Shown: positions 1 through 6,341 of the stretch, piece after piece | How positions within the stretch are numbered: the first letter of the stretch is position 1 | How the letters are laid out: each line of letters begins with the position of its first letter | Source of the DNA: an uncultured Bacilli bacterium | GTDB taxonomy: Bacteria > Bacillota_I > Bacilli_A > RF39 > UBA660 | Direction of reading: 5' to 3' | Length of the DNA: 24,374 bases | Assembly: GCA_934101605.1 (NCBI GenBank) | Contig: CAKORS010000009.1 | Location: forward strand, 1 to 24,374 | The notes under the pieces: model-generated | Seen by the model: only the letters and a program-made list of their open reading frames with translations | Told to the model about the DNA's origin: nothing | The model's database searches: none | Program-made: the position numbers and the translations under genes

Positions 1-253
1 CACATGCATTATCATCAAATTTAATATAAGAGCCATCATCTCTTCTTACACCTTTTACAGTTCTTACGATTACTGCTTTTACTACTTTTCCTTTACCAAT
101 GTTTCCATTAGGAGTAGCTTTTTTTACAGTACCTACAACTACATCACCAATATTACCAAATTTTCTTTTTGAGCCACCCATAACTCTTATTACTAGTAAT
201 TCTCTAGCTCCTGAGTTATCAGCAACTTTTAAACGGGTTTCTTGTTGAACCAT
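1..253 (-). CDS. rplN: Ribosomal protein uL14 (L14), partial
   Basis: This is the N-terminal 84 residues of large-subunit protein uL14, which sits at the subunit interface and contacts 16S rRNA in the assembled ribosome. The visible protein opens MVQQETRLKVADNSGARE and continues through a GGSKRKFGNIGD stretch, both typical of L14. The family is about 122 residues long, so roughly the last 38 lie beyond the left edge of the window. The start is fixed by an AAGGAGG Shine-Dalgarno sequence about 9 nt upstream of ATG. It is the last visible gene of the S10 operon and follows rpsQ by 21 nt, which is the standard order. Confidence 0.97.
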   Translation of the reverse strand, partial: MVQQETRLKVADNSGARELLVIRVMGGSKRKFGNIGDVVVGTVKKATPNGNIGKGKVVKAVIVRTVKGVRRDDGSYIKFDDNAC

Positions 254-274
254 ATTCTTATTCCTCCTTGAAAA

Positions 275-535
275 CTATAATATAACTCTCTCTTCAACTA
301 CTTCTGCCAAATAGAATCTTTTTGTTTTTGATAATGGTCTTGTTTCCACTATTCTTACTATATCTCCTACTTTTGCTTTATTAGTTTCATCATGAGCGCT
401 ATATTTCTTACTGTATTTAACTCTTTTTCCATATTTTGGATGTTTTTTGTAAGTTTCTACTAATACAGTAATAGTTTTATTATTTTTATCACTAACTACT
501 TTTCCAACAAATTCTTTTTTTACAGTATCTTTCAT
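275..535 (-). CDS. rpsQ: Ribosomal protein uS17 (S17)
   Basis: This is an 86-residue small-subunit protein, a primary 16S rRNA binder with an OB fold that helps early 30S assembly. It shows the family pattern: an N-terminal KEFVGKVVSDKNNKTITV strand pair, the KYSKKYSAHDE loop, and GDIVRIVETRPLSKTKRF near residues 57-74. The length is normal. The ATG follows a GGAGG site by about 10 nt. It sits between rpmC and rplN as in other Bacillota. Confidence 0.98.
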   Translation of the reverse strand: MKDTVKKEFVGKVVSDKNNKTITVLVETYKKHPKYGKRVKYSKKYSAHDETNKAKVGDIVRIVETRPLSKTKRFYLAEVVEERVIL

Positions 536-550
536 CTTTTGTTAACCTCC

Positions 551-745
551 CTATTTCTCTAACTCGCGTTCGCGAATTATTGTCTTCATTTTTGCAACTT
601 GTTTTCTTAAATCTCTAAGTCTAGAAGGTTTTTCTAGATTTCCTGTAGCTTGTTGGAAACGCAAGTTAAATAACTCTTCCTTAGATTCTTTGATTTTCTT
701 TTCCAAATCCTCGTTGGATAGTTTTCTTAATTCTTCAATTTTCAT
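551..745 (-). CDS. rpmC: Ribosomal protein uL29 (L29)
   Basis: This is a 64-residue two-helix protein of the large subunit, located beside the peptide exit tunnel next to uL23. The helical hairpin is clear: a charged first helix (MKIEELRKLSNEDLEKKIKE), then LFNLRFQQATGNLEKPSRLR and a final basic helix. The start overlaps the stop of rplP as ATGA, so translation is probably coupled. The length is typical for the family. Confidence 0.97.
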   Translation of the reverse strand: MKIEELRKLSNEDLEKKIKESKEELFNLRFQQATGNLEKPSRLRDLRKQVAKMKTIIRERELEK

Positions 746-1170
746 GCGTTTTCACCACCCATATCTTCTTTTTTTACAAATTTGGTTTTGATTGGTAATT
801 TGTGAGAAGCAAGTCTTAAAGCTTCACGAGCTACTGCTTCATCAACTCCGGAAATTTCAAACATGATTTTTCCTTCTTTTACTACTGCTACCCATTTATC
901 TACAGCACCTTTTCCAGATCCCATACGAACTTCTAGTGGTTTAGCAGTTTTTGGCATATGTGGAAATATATTGATATATACTTTTCCACCACGCTTCATA
1001 TAACGTGTCATAGCAATTCTGGCAGCTTCTATTTGATTATTTGTAATCCAAGCTCCTTCTTTTGCCATCAGTCCATATTCTCCGAATGAAAGTTTAGTGT
1101 TTCCTTTAGCCTTTCCTTCGTATTTAATTCTATGAACTCTTCTATATTTTGTTCTAGACGGTATTAACAT
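742..1170 (-). CDS. rplP: Ribosomal protein uL16 (L16)
   Basis: This is a 142-residue large-subunit protein that lines the A-site tRNA path near the peptidyl-transferase centre and is added late in 50S assembly. Diagnostic segments are MLIPSRTKYRRVHR at the N terminus, the GGKVYINIFPHMPKTAKP stretch near residues 62-79 and the MGSGKGAVDKWVAVV loop. It lies 2 nt after rpsC, whose last codons carry its GGGGG ribosome-binding site, and it ends in the ATGA overlap with rpmC. Its TGA stop supports the standard genetic code here. Confidence 0.98.
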   Translation of the reverse strand: MLIPSRTKYRRVHRIKYEGKAKGNTKLSFGEYGLMAKEGAWITNNQIEAARIAMTRYMKRGGKVYINIFPHMPKTAKPLEVRMGSGKGAVDKWVAVVKEGKIMFEISGVDEAVAREALRLASHKLPIKTKFVKKEDMGGENA

Positions 1171-1172
1171 AA

Positions 1173-1832
1173 TTAATTACCCCCTTCTTGTTTCTTATTC
1201 TTAGAAGGTAAGATTTCTCCTTTATAGATCCATACTTTAACACCTAATTTTCCATATGTAGTTAAGCTTTCTGCAAAACCATAATCTATATCAGCTCTTA
1301 TAGTATGAAGAGGAATATTTCCTTCTGAATAACCTTCTTGTCTAGCCATTTCTACGCCATTTAATCTTCCAGAAACTAAAGTTTTAATTCCTTTTGCTCC
1401 GGCTTTCATAGCAGCACGAATAGCTTTCTTTTCAGCAGCTCTAAATGAACCACGATTTTCTATTTGTTTTGCTATAGATTCTGCAACTAATTGTGCATTT
1501 AAATCTATATTTTTAACTTCCTTAATTGATACAGTTAATTCTTCATCAACTAATTTAGATAATTCATTTTTTAATTTGTTAATTTCTTCTCCACCACGAC
1601 CAATAATGATACCTGGTTTTGAAGAGTTAATGATTACTTCACATCTTTTAGAGTTTCTTTCGATTTCAATTTTAGAAATTCCAGCATCTTTTAGCTTATT
1701 TTCTAAATATTCTCTAATTTTGATGTCATTATTTAAATATTTAGCGTAATCTTTTTTAGGAGCCATCCATTTAGATTCCCAATCTTTATTAACGCCAATT
1801 CTAAGTCCTACTGGACTAACTTTTTGTCCCAT
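1173..1832 (-). CDS. rpsC: Ribosomal protein uS3 (S3)
   Basis: This is a 219-residue small-subunit protein at the mRNA entry channel, where uS3, uS4 and uS5 unwind structured mRNA. It begins MGQKVSPVGLRIG and contains a type II KH domain with the IIIGRGGEEI loop around residues 75-85. The C-terminal domain includes RGSFRAAEKKAIRAAMKAGA and GYSEGNIPLHTIRADIDYG. The length matches the family, and an AGGAGG site precedes the start. It lies in canonical position between rplV and rplP. Confidence 0.98.
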   Translation of the reverse strand: MGQKVSPVGLRIGVNKDWESKWMAPKKDYAKYLNNDIKIREYLENKLKDAGISKIEIERNSKRCEVIINSSKPGIIIGRGGEEINKLKNELSKLVDEELTVSIKEVKNIDLNAQLVAESIAKQIENRGSFRAAEKKAIRAAMKAGAKGIKTLVSGRLNGVEMARQEGYSEGNIPLHTIRADIDYGFAESLTTYGKLGVKVWIYKGEILPSKNKKQEGGN

Positions 1833-1850
1833 AAATAAATACCTCCTAAA

Positions 1851-2183
1851 TTACCTTTCTGCTACCACTACAGTAACGTGTGATCTTCTATGGAAGAATT
1901 TATCAATTTTTCCACGAGATCCTGGCATTCTTCTTTTTAAAGTTGATGCCATATCTACTCTAATTTCTTTTATATATAATTTATTAGCATCAAGATTGTT
2001 GTTATTTGTAGCATTTGCTACTGCTGATGAAACAACTTTCTTAATTACTCTTGAAGATTTACTGTTATAGTTATTTAAAATATCTAAAGCTTCATTTGTA
2101 TTTTTTCCACGAACTAAGTCTGCTACAAGACGAAGTTTAATAGGACTAATTCTAATTTCTTTTGCGATTGCTTTTACATCCAT
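1851..2183 (-). CDS. rplV: Ribosomal protein uL22 (L22)
   Basis: This is a 110-residue large-subunit protein whose extended beta hairpin lines the nascent-peptide tunnel and is a classic site of macrolide-resistance changes. The family signature is visible: IRISPIKLRLVADLVRGK near the N terminus, the AVANATNNNNLD helix and the RRMPGSRGKIDKFFHRRSH hairpin near residues 83-101. The size is standard. A GGGGG-type site lies just upstream of the ATG. Confidence 0.98.
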   Translation of the reverse strand: MDVKAIAKEIRISPIKLRLVADLVRGKNTNEALDILNNYNSKSSRVIKKVVSSAVANATNNNNLDANKLYIKEIRVDMASTLKRRMPGSRGKIDKFFHRRSHVTVVVAER

Positions 2184-2197
2184 ATTTTCTCTCCCCC

Positions 2198-2470
2198 TTA
2201 TTTCTTAGCCTTATCTGATCCGTGTCCACCAAACTTACGAGTTAAAGCAAATTCTCCAAGTTTGTGTCCAACCATATCTTCAGTTACATATACTGGAATA
2301 AATTCTTTTCCATTATGAACTGCAAATGTATGTCCTATAAATTCAGGAAATATTGTTGAACGGCGTGACCAAGTTTTTACTACTTCTTTTTTACCTGTTT
2401 CATTTAAGGTTTGAACCTTTTTTAGTAATCTATCGAATACGTAAGGTCCTTTTTTAATACTTCTTGCCAT
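2198..2470 (-). CDS. rpsS: Ribosomal protein uS19 (S19)
   Basis: This is a 90-residue protein of the 30S head that contacts uS13 and the intersubunit bridge. Typical motifs are MARSIKKGPYVFDRLLKKV at the start, WSRRSTIFPEFIGHTFAVHNGK in the middle, and MVGHKLGEFALTRKFGGH in the C-terminal part. It is full length and lies 15 nt after rplB. Confidence 0.98.
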   Translation of the reverse strand: MARSIKKGPYVFDRLLKKVQTLNETGKKEVVKTWSRRSTIFPEFIGHTFAVHNGKEFIPVYVTEDMVGHKLGEFALTRKFGGHGSDKAKK

Positions 2471-2485
2471 ATTATCAATCCTTTC

Positions 2486-3316
2486 CTATTTACTATTTCT
2501 ACGACGAACGATAAGTTTATCAGACGCTTTTTTCTTTCTAGTTTTATATCCAAGAGCAGGTTTACCCCATGGAGTCATTGGGCCACTTCTACCTACTGGA
2601 GCTTTACCTTCTCCACCACCATGTGGATGGTCATTAGGGTTCATAACAGAACCACGAACTGTAGGTCTTATTCCCATATGTCTTTTTCTACCAGCTTTTC
2701 CTAATTTTACTAAACTATAATCTTCATTTCCAACTTCACCAACAGTTGCTAAGCAAGTTCCTAAAACTAATCTTACTTCTCCTGATGAAAGTCTTATCAT
2801 TACATGTTTTCCTTCTCTACCAAGGATTTGAGCAGATGCTCCAGCACTTCTTGCAAGTTCTGCTCCTTTTCCAGGTTGTAATTCAATATTATGAACTACA
2901 GTTCCTACTGGAATGTTTGCTATTGGTAATGCATTACCAACTTTTATATCAGCTTTTGATGATGAAATAATTTCACTACCAACTGTAAGTCCTTTTGGAG
3001 CGATAATATATCTTTTTTCTCCATCTTTATATGTTATTAATGCAATATTTGCACTTCTATTTGGATCGTATTCTATTGAAGATACAACTCCAGTTATATC
3101 AAATTTATTTCTTTTGAAATCAATAATACGATATTTTCTTTTTGCTCCTCCACCTTGATGTCTAACAGTTATTCTACCTTGATGGTTTCTTCCTGCTTTT
3201 TTCTTTAGAGTAACAAGTAAACTTTTTTCTGGAGTTTTACTAGTAATTTCATCATTAACTAGTGTACTCATTCCTCTTTGGCCTGGAGTAGTAGGTTTAT
3301 AATTTCTTATTGCCAT
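2486..3316 (-). CDS. rplB: Ribosomal protein uL2 (L2)
   Basis: This is a 276-residue protein, among the most conserved of the large subunit; it supports subunit association and the architecture of the peptidyl-transferase centre. The conserved C-terminal NDHPHGGGEGK motif includes the functionally important histidine near residue 230. The RNA-binding N-terminal half has the GRNHQGRITVRHQGGGAKR patch near residues 42-60. The length is normal, and the start follows a clear AAGGAGG site. Confidence 0.98.
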   Translation of the reverse strand: MAIRNYKPTTPGQRGMSTLVNDEITSKTPEKSLLVTLKKKAGRNHQGRITVRHQGGGAKRKYRIIDFKRNKFDITGVVSSIEYDPNRSANIALITYKDGEKRYIIAPKGLTVGSEIISSSKADIKVGNALPIANIPVGTVVHNIELQPGKGAELARSAGASAQILGREGKHVMIRLSSGEVRLVLGTCLATVGEVGNEDYSLVKLGKAGRKRHMGIRPTVRGSVMNPNDHPHGGGEGKAPVGRSGPMTPWGKPALGYKTRKKKASDKLIVRRRNSK

Positions 3317-3329
3317 ATATTATTCCTCC

Positions 3330-3614
3330 TTACCCTAATTCAATTGTTTGTCCTTTTTCAAGGGTTACAATTGCTTTCTTTTTACGGTTTGTAAGACCAG
3401 CATAACGTCCAACACGTTTTTTCTTTGGATGAACATTAATTGTCTTAATTTCCATAACTTTTACTTTGAATATTTTTTCAATAGCATCTTTTATTTCAGT
3501 TTTGTTTGCTTTAGGGTCACAATAAAATGCATATTGATTTAAATCTTGTCCAATTCTTGCTGACTTTTCAGTCACAACTGGGGCTTTAATAATTTCTAAA
3601 TATTTAGTATTCAT
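3330..3614 (-). CDS. rplW: Ribosomal protein uL23 (L23)
   Basis: This is a 94-residue protein at the tunnel exit, the docking site for trigger factor and signal recognition particle. The protein shows IIKAPVVTEKSARIG near the N terminus, the KANKTEIKDAIEKIFKVKV segment and the basic PKKKRVGRYAGLTNRKKKA extension. Its ATG overlaps the rplD stop by one base (TAATG), which suggests translational coupling. Confidence 0.97.
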   Translation of the reverse strand: MNTKYLEIIKAPVVTEKSARIGQDLNQYAFYCDPKANKTEIKDAIEKIFKVKVMEIKTINVHPKKKRVGRYAGLTNRKKKAIVTLEKGQTIELG

Positions 3615-4237
3615 TATTTAAGTGCCTCCTCAATCTTATTAAGAGCTTTTTCTTCAATTAGCAATTTTTTAGCACTTATTATATCTAATGTTGATAATTC
3701 TTCTGGAAGCGCTATTACAACGTTTTGTAAGTTACGTGCAGATAAAATAACGTTTTCGCTATATTCATTAACTACTACTATAACTTTTTCGTTTGCTATA
3801 TTAAGCTTATTTAATAAAGAAGTCATTTCTTTAGTTTTTGGAGTTTCAAATTTAATTTCATCAACAATTACTAAAGCTTTATCTAATGCTTTATATGTAT
3901 AAGCTGTTTTTAAAGCTAGCTTTCTTTCTTTTCTATTTTGTTTTTTATTATAACTTCTTGGAACTGGTCCGAAGGCTACTCCTCCACCAACCCATTGAAC
4001 GGCTCTTATTGAACCTTGACGAGCATTACCTGTTCCTTTTTGTTTCCATGGTTTTCTTCCTCCACCAGAAACTTCATCTCTTGTTTTAGTCTTTGCTGTT
4101 CCTTGTCTTAATGATGATTGTGCTAAGATGATTGCATCTTTTAATACAACATCATTAGGTTTAATTCCAAAAATCTCTTTGTTTAAATTTATATCTTTAA
4201 TTTTTTCTCCGTTTAAGTTTAAAAGTTCAAACTTCAT
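3614..4237 (-). CDS. rplD: Ribosomal protein uL4 (L4)
   Basis: This is a 207-residue large-subunit protein whose long loop reaches into the exit tunnel. In enterobacteria L4 also represses the S10 operon; whether it does so here is not known. The loop is visible as SGGGRKPWKQKGTGNARQG followed by RAVQWVGGGVAFGP, near residues 57-90. An in-frame ATG exists 24 nt further upstream, but the AAAGGAGG site lies between the two ATGs and fits the internal MKFELLNLNG start, which is also where the family begins. Confidence 0.96.
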   Translation of the reverse strand: MKFELLNLNGEKIKDINLNKEIFGIKPNDVVLKDAIILAQSSLRQGTAKTKTRDEVSGGGRKPWKQKGTGNARQGSIRAVQWVGGGVAFGPVPRSYNKKQNRKERKLALKTAYTYKALDKALVIVDEIKFETPKTKEMTSLLNKLNIANEKVIVVVNEYSENVILSARNLQNVVIALPEELSTLDIISAKKLLIEEKALNKIEEALK

Positions 4238-4286
4238 AATCTTAAATCCTCCTTTCATCACTCTAAGTATTAATGTTAATCAGAAA

Positions 4287-5018
4287 TTATTCTGCTACTT
4301 CTTGTGATGATTCTTCGCTTGATTGTAGTTCTTCAGCAGGAGTCTCTTCTACTTCTTCTTCATAAGATATAAGTTCAAACGGATTGTTTTTCTTGTCTGT
4401 TTTCACAGCACTTTTGATTATAACTAAAGATTTTTTAGCTCCTGGGATACTACCCTTTACTAAGATACAATTGTTTTCTGTATCAATGCTTATAATTTCT
4501 AGATTTTGGATTGTTACTTGATTGTGTCCCATGTGAGATGGTAATGCTTTTCCTTTAAGAACTCTTTTTGGAAGCATTGTTCCTAATGATCCAACACCTC
4601 TGTGGTATTTAGATCCATGTCCCATTGGTCCACGATGTTGATTATTTTTCTTGATTACACCTTGGTAACCTTTACCTTTACTAATACCAGTAACATCTAC
4701 GATTTCTCCTGCTTCAAATAAGTCAGCAGTTATTTCTTTTCCTAATTCATAATTACTGATATCTACTCCTCTGATTTCTTTTAAGAAGCGCTTAGGAGCA
4801 GTGTTTGCTTTTTTTGTGTGTCCAAGTTTTGCTTTGTTACTTAATTTTTCTCTTGTAGTAACTGCAGCTAATTGAACAGCTTCATAACCGTCGTTTTCTT
4901 TTGTTTTAACTTGAGTTACAACATTAGGTTCAACTTCGATTACTGTAACAGGAACTAGTTTTCCGCTTTTTTCGAAAACTTCAGTCATTCCTATTTTCTT
5001 ACCTAAGATTCCTTTCAT
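4287..5018 (-). CDS. rplC: Ribosomal protein uL3 (L3) with acidic C-terminal tail
   Basis: This is a 243-residue large-subunit protein, one of the first proteins to bind 23S rRNA. The core is standard: MKGILGKKIGMTEVF at the start, the RGPMGHGSKYHRG loop near residues 128-140 and SLGTMLPKRVLKGKALPSHMG. The family core is usually about 205-215 residues. Here about 25 extra residues follow, rich in Glu and Ser (EEEVEETPAEELQSSEE and on to the end). That tail is low-complexity and acidic, odd for an rRNA-binding protein, although lineage-specific tails on L3 occur. Confidence 0.97.
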   Translation of the reverse strand: MKGILGKKIGMTEVFEKSGKLVPVTVIEVEPNVVTQVKTKENDGYEAVQLAAVTTREKLSNKAKLGHTKKANTAPKRFLKEIRGVDISNYELGKEITADLFEAGEIVDVTGISKGKGYQGVIKKNNQHRGPMGHGSKYHRGVGSLGTMLPKRVLKGKALPSHMGHNQVTIQNLEIISIDTENNCILVKGSIPGAKKSLVIIKSAVKTDKKNNPFELISYEEEVEETPAEELQSSEESSQEVAE

Positions 5019-5040
5019 TTTCTTTCTCCTTCTAATTTAA

Positions 5041-5352
5041 TTATTTTTGTTTGATTTCGATACTAACACCACTTGGTAGATCTAAACGTTTTAATGCGTC
5101 TAAAGTTTCCTTACTTGGATTTTTAATATCAATTAATCTTTTGTGTGTACGTGATTCAAATTGTTCACGAGAATCTTTATATTTGTGTACAGCTCTTAAG
5201 ATTGTTATTTTTTCAATCTCAGTTGGAAGTGGTACTGGTCCACTTACTTTTCCGCCTGCACGCTTTACTGTTTCTACTATTTTAGAAGCAGCATTGTCAA
5301 GAATTCTGTGATCATATGATCTCAACTTAACACGAACATTAACTTCTGCCAT
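5041..5352 (-). CDS. rpsJ: Ribosomal protein uS10 (S10, NusE)
   Basis: This is a 103-residue protein of the 30S head; as NusE it also joins transcription antitermination complexes with NusB and couples NusG to ribosomes. The sequence shows KLRSYDHRILDNAASKIVE, GPVPLPTEIEKITILR and the HKYKDSREQFESRTHKRL loop, all diagnostic. It is the first gene of the operon. The ATG follows GGGAGG by 5 nt and is preceded by a leader of about 115 nt. Confidence 0.98.
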   Translation of the reverse strand: MAEVNVRVKLRSYDHRILDNAASKIVETVKRAGGKVSGPVPLPTEIEKITILRAVHKYKDSREQFESRTHKRLIDIKNPSKETLDALKRLDLPSGVSIEIKQK

Positions 5353-5468
5353 AATGTCCTCCCTTCGCCTATATCTGGTATAGACTTGCTCCGCACAAAT
5401 AACCTGATATCAGATTTACAACTTAACCTGGTGTATCAGCAACCTTGCACATCTCTGCAGTCAATAAC
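5353..5468 (-). promoter_or_regulatory. Structured 5' leader of the S10 operon
   Basis: This stretch of about 115 nt lies between the predicted transcription start and rpsJ. It is noticeably less AT-rich than other spacers here. On the minus strand GACTGC near its 5' end can pair with GCAAGTC near its 3' end, closing the whole element. Inside are the palindrome CTGATATCAG, and the segments GCAAGGTTGCTGATACACC and TTGTGCGGAGCAAG. Bacillota often carry a conserved structured leader before rpsJ that is thought to mediate ribosomal-protein feedback; assigning this one to that class is inference. Confidence 0.5.
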
Positions 5469-5474
5469 AACAAT

Positions 5475-5503
5475 ATATTAACACAAAATTATATGCAAAG
5501 CAA
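5475..5503 (-). promoter_or_regulatory. Promoter of the S10 operon
   Basis: The minus strand reads TTGCTT, a 17 nt spacer, then TAATAT, a good sigma-A type match. It lies downstream of the lgt terminator and upstream of the structured leader, where the ribosomal operon promoter is expected. Confidence 0.6.
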
Positions 5504-5537
5504 GAACTTTTTTTAATTTTTTTCCTTATTTTATAAG

Positions 5538-5563
5538 AAAAAAGAAGATTTTACTCTTCTTTT
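5538..5563 (-). terminator. Rho-independent terminator after lgt
   Basis: The minus strand has AAAAGAAGA, a 6 nt loop, then TCTTCTTTT running into further T residues. The stem is AT-rich. The lgt stop codon lies in the loop. Confidence 0.55.
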
Positions 5564-6333
5564 GTTTGCTTTTTATCTTTTCTTATAAAAACGAGATAAA
5601 TACCTATTAAAAATAATATAATTGATACTATTTGTGCTATTTTTAAATTAAATAGCATTAAACTATCTGTTCTTAGAGATTCAATAAAGAATCTTGCAGA
5701 AGAATACCACATTAAATATATTCCTGTAAGAGTTCCTTTTTTTAAGTTTTTCTTATATTTATTTATTGTAATCAAAACTATAAAACCTAAAATGTTCCAT
5801 ATAAATTCATAATAGAATGTAGGATGGTAATACAAACCTCCTATTTTCATACCTTTTATTATAAAATCCGGAATATATAAAGACTTTAATGTAGCAAACG
5901 TTGTAACAGGTCCATGAGCCTCTTGATTAAAGAAGTTCCCCCATCTTCCTATTGCTTGTGAAATTATTACTGGAAATGATGCATTGTCCAATATACTTAA
6001 AAAACTTATATTATGTTTTTTACAGTGGTATAAAATTGTTAGAACTCCACCAATTAAGCCTCCATGAATTGCTAAGCCACCATTCCATATTTCTATTATT
6101 TCTATAGGATTAGAAAGATAATAACTTAAATTAAATATTACATAATAAATTCTAGCTCCTAAAATACCAAATATTATAGTATAAAATAACATGTTTTCTA
6201 TAATTTCTTTATTTATAGATTTCTTTTTACATTCATTAATAAATAATATGCCTCCTACAACCATTGCTGTTAACATCGTTAATGAATACCAATGTATTTT
6301 TATAATTCCTAAATCCAGTGCAATATTATTCAT
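5551..6333 (-). CDS. lgt: Prolipoprotein diacylglyceryl transferase
   Basis: This 260-residue polytopic membrane enzyme moves diacylglycerol from phosphatidylglycerol to the lipobox cysteine of prolipoproteins, the first step of lipoprotein maturation. The Lgt signature GRWGNFFNQEAHG spans residues 129-141. GGLAIHGGLIGG lies at 85-96, and a conserved-type ESLRTDS segment is near 218-224. Several hydrophobic helices are evident. It follows uvrA by only 8 nt, with an AGGAGG site overlapping that junction, so the two are co-transcribed. The hydrophilic C terminus (IRKDKKQTKEE) is short. Confidence 0.96.
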   Translation of the reverse strand: MNNIALDLGIIKIHWYSLTMLTAMVVGGILFINECKKKSINKEIIENMLFYTIIFGILGARIYYVIFNLSYYLSNPIEIIEIWNGGLAIHGGLIGGVLTILYHCKKHNISFLSILDNASFPVIISQAIGRWGNFFNQEAHGPVTTFATLKSLYIPDFIIKGMKIGGLYYHPTFYYEFIWNILGFIVLITINKYKKNLKKGTLTGIYLMWYSSARFFIESLRTDSLMLFNLKIAQIVSIILFLIGIYLVFIRKDKKQTKEE

Positions 6334-6341
6334 ATATCCTC

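Noticed and set aside
2746..3158. Plus-strand open frames opposite rplB
   Set aside because: They are antisense shadows of a highly conserved ribosomal gene and have no ribosome-binding site or recognisable protein.
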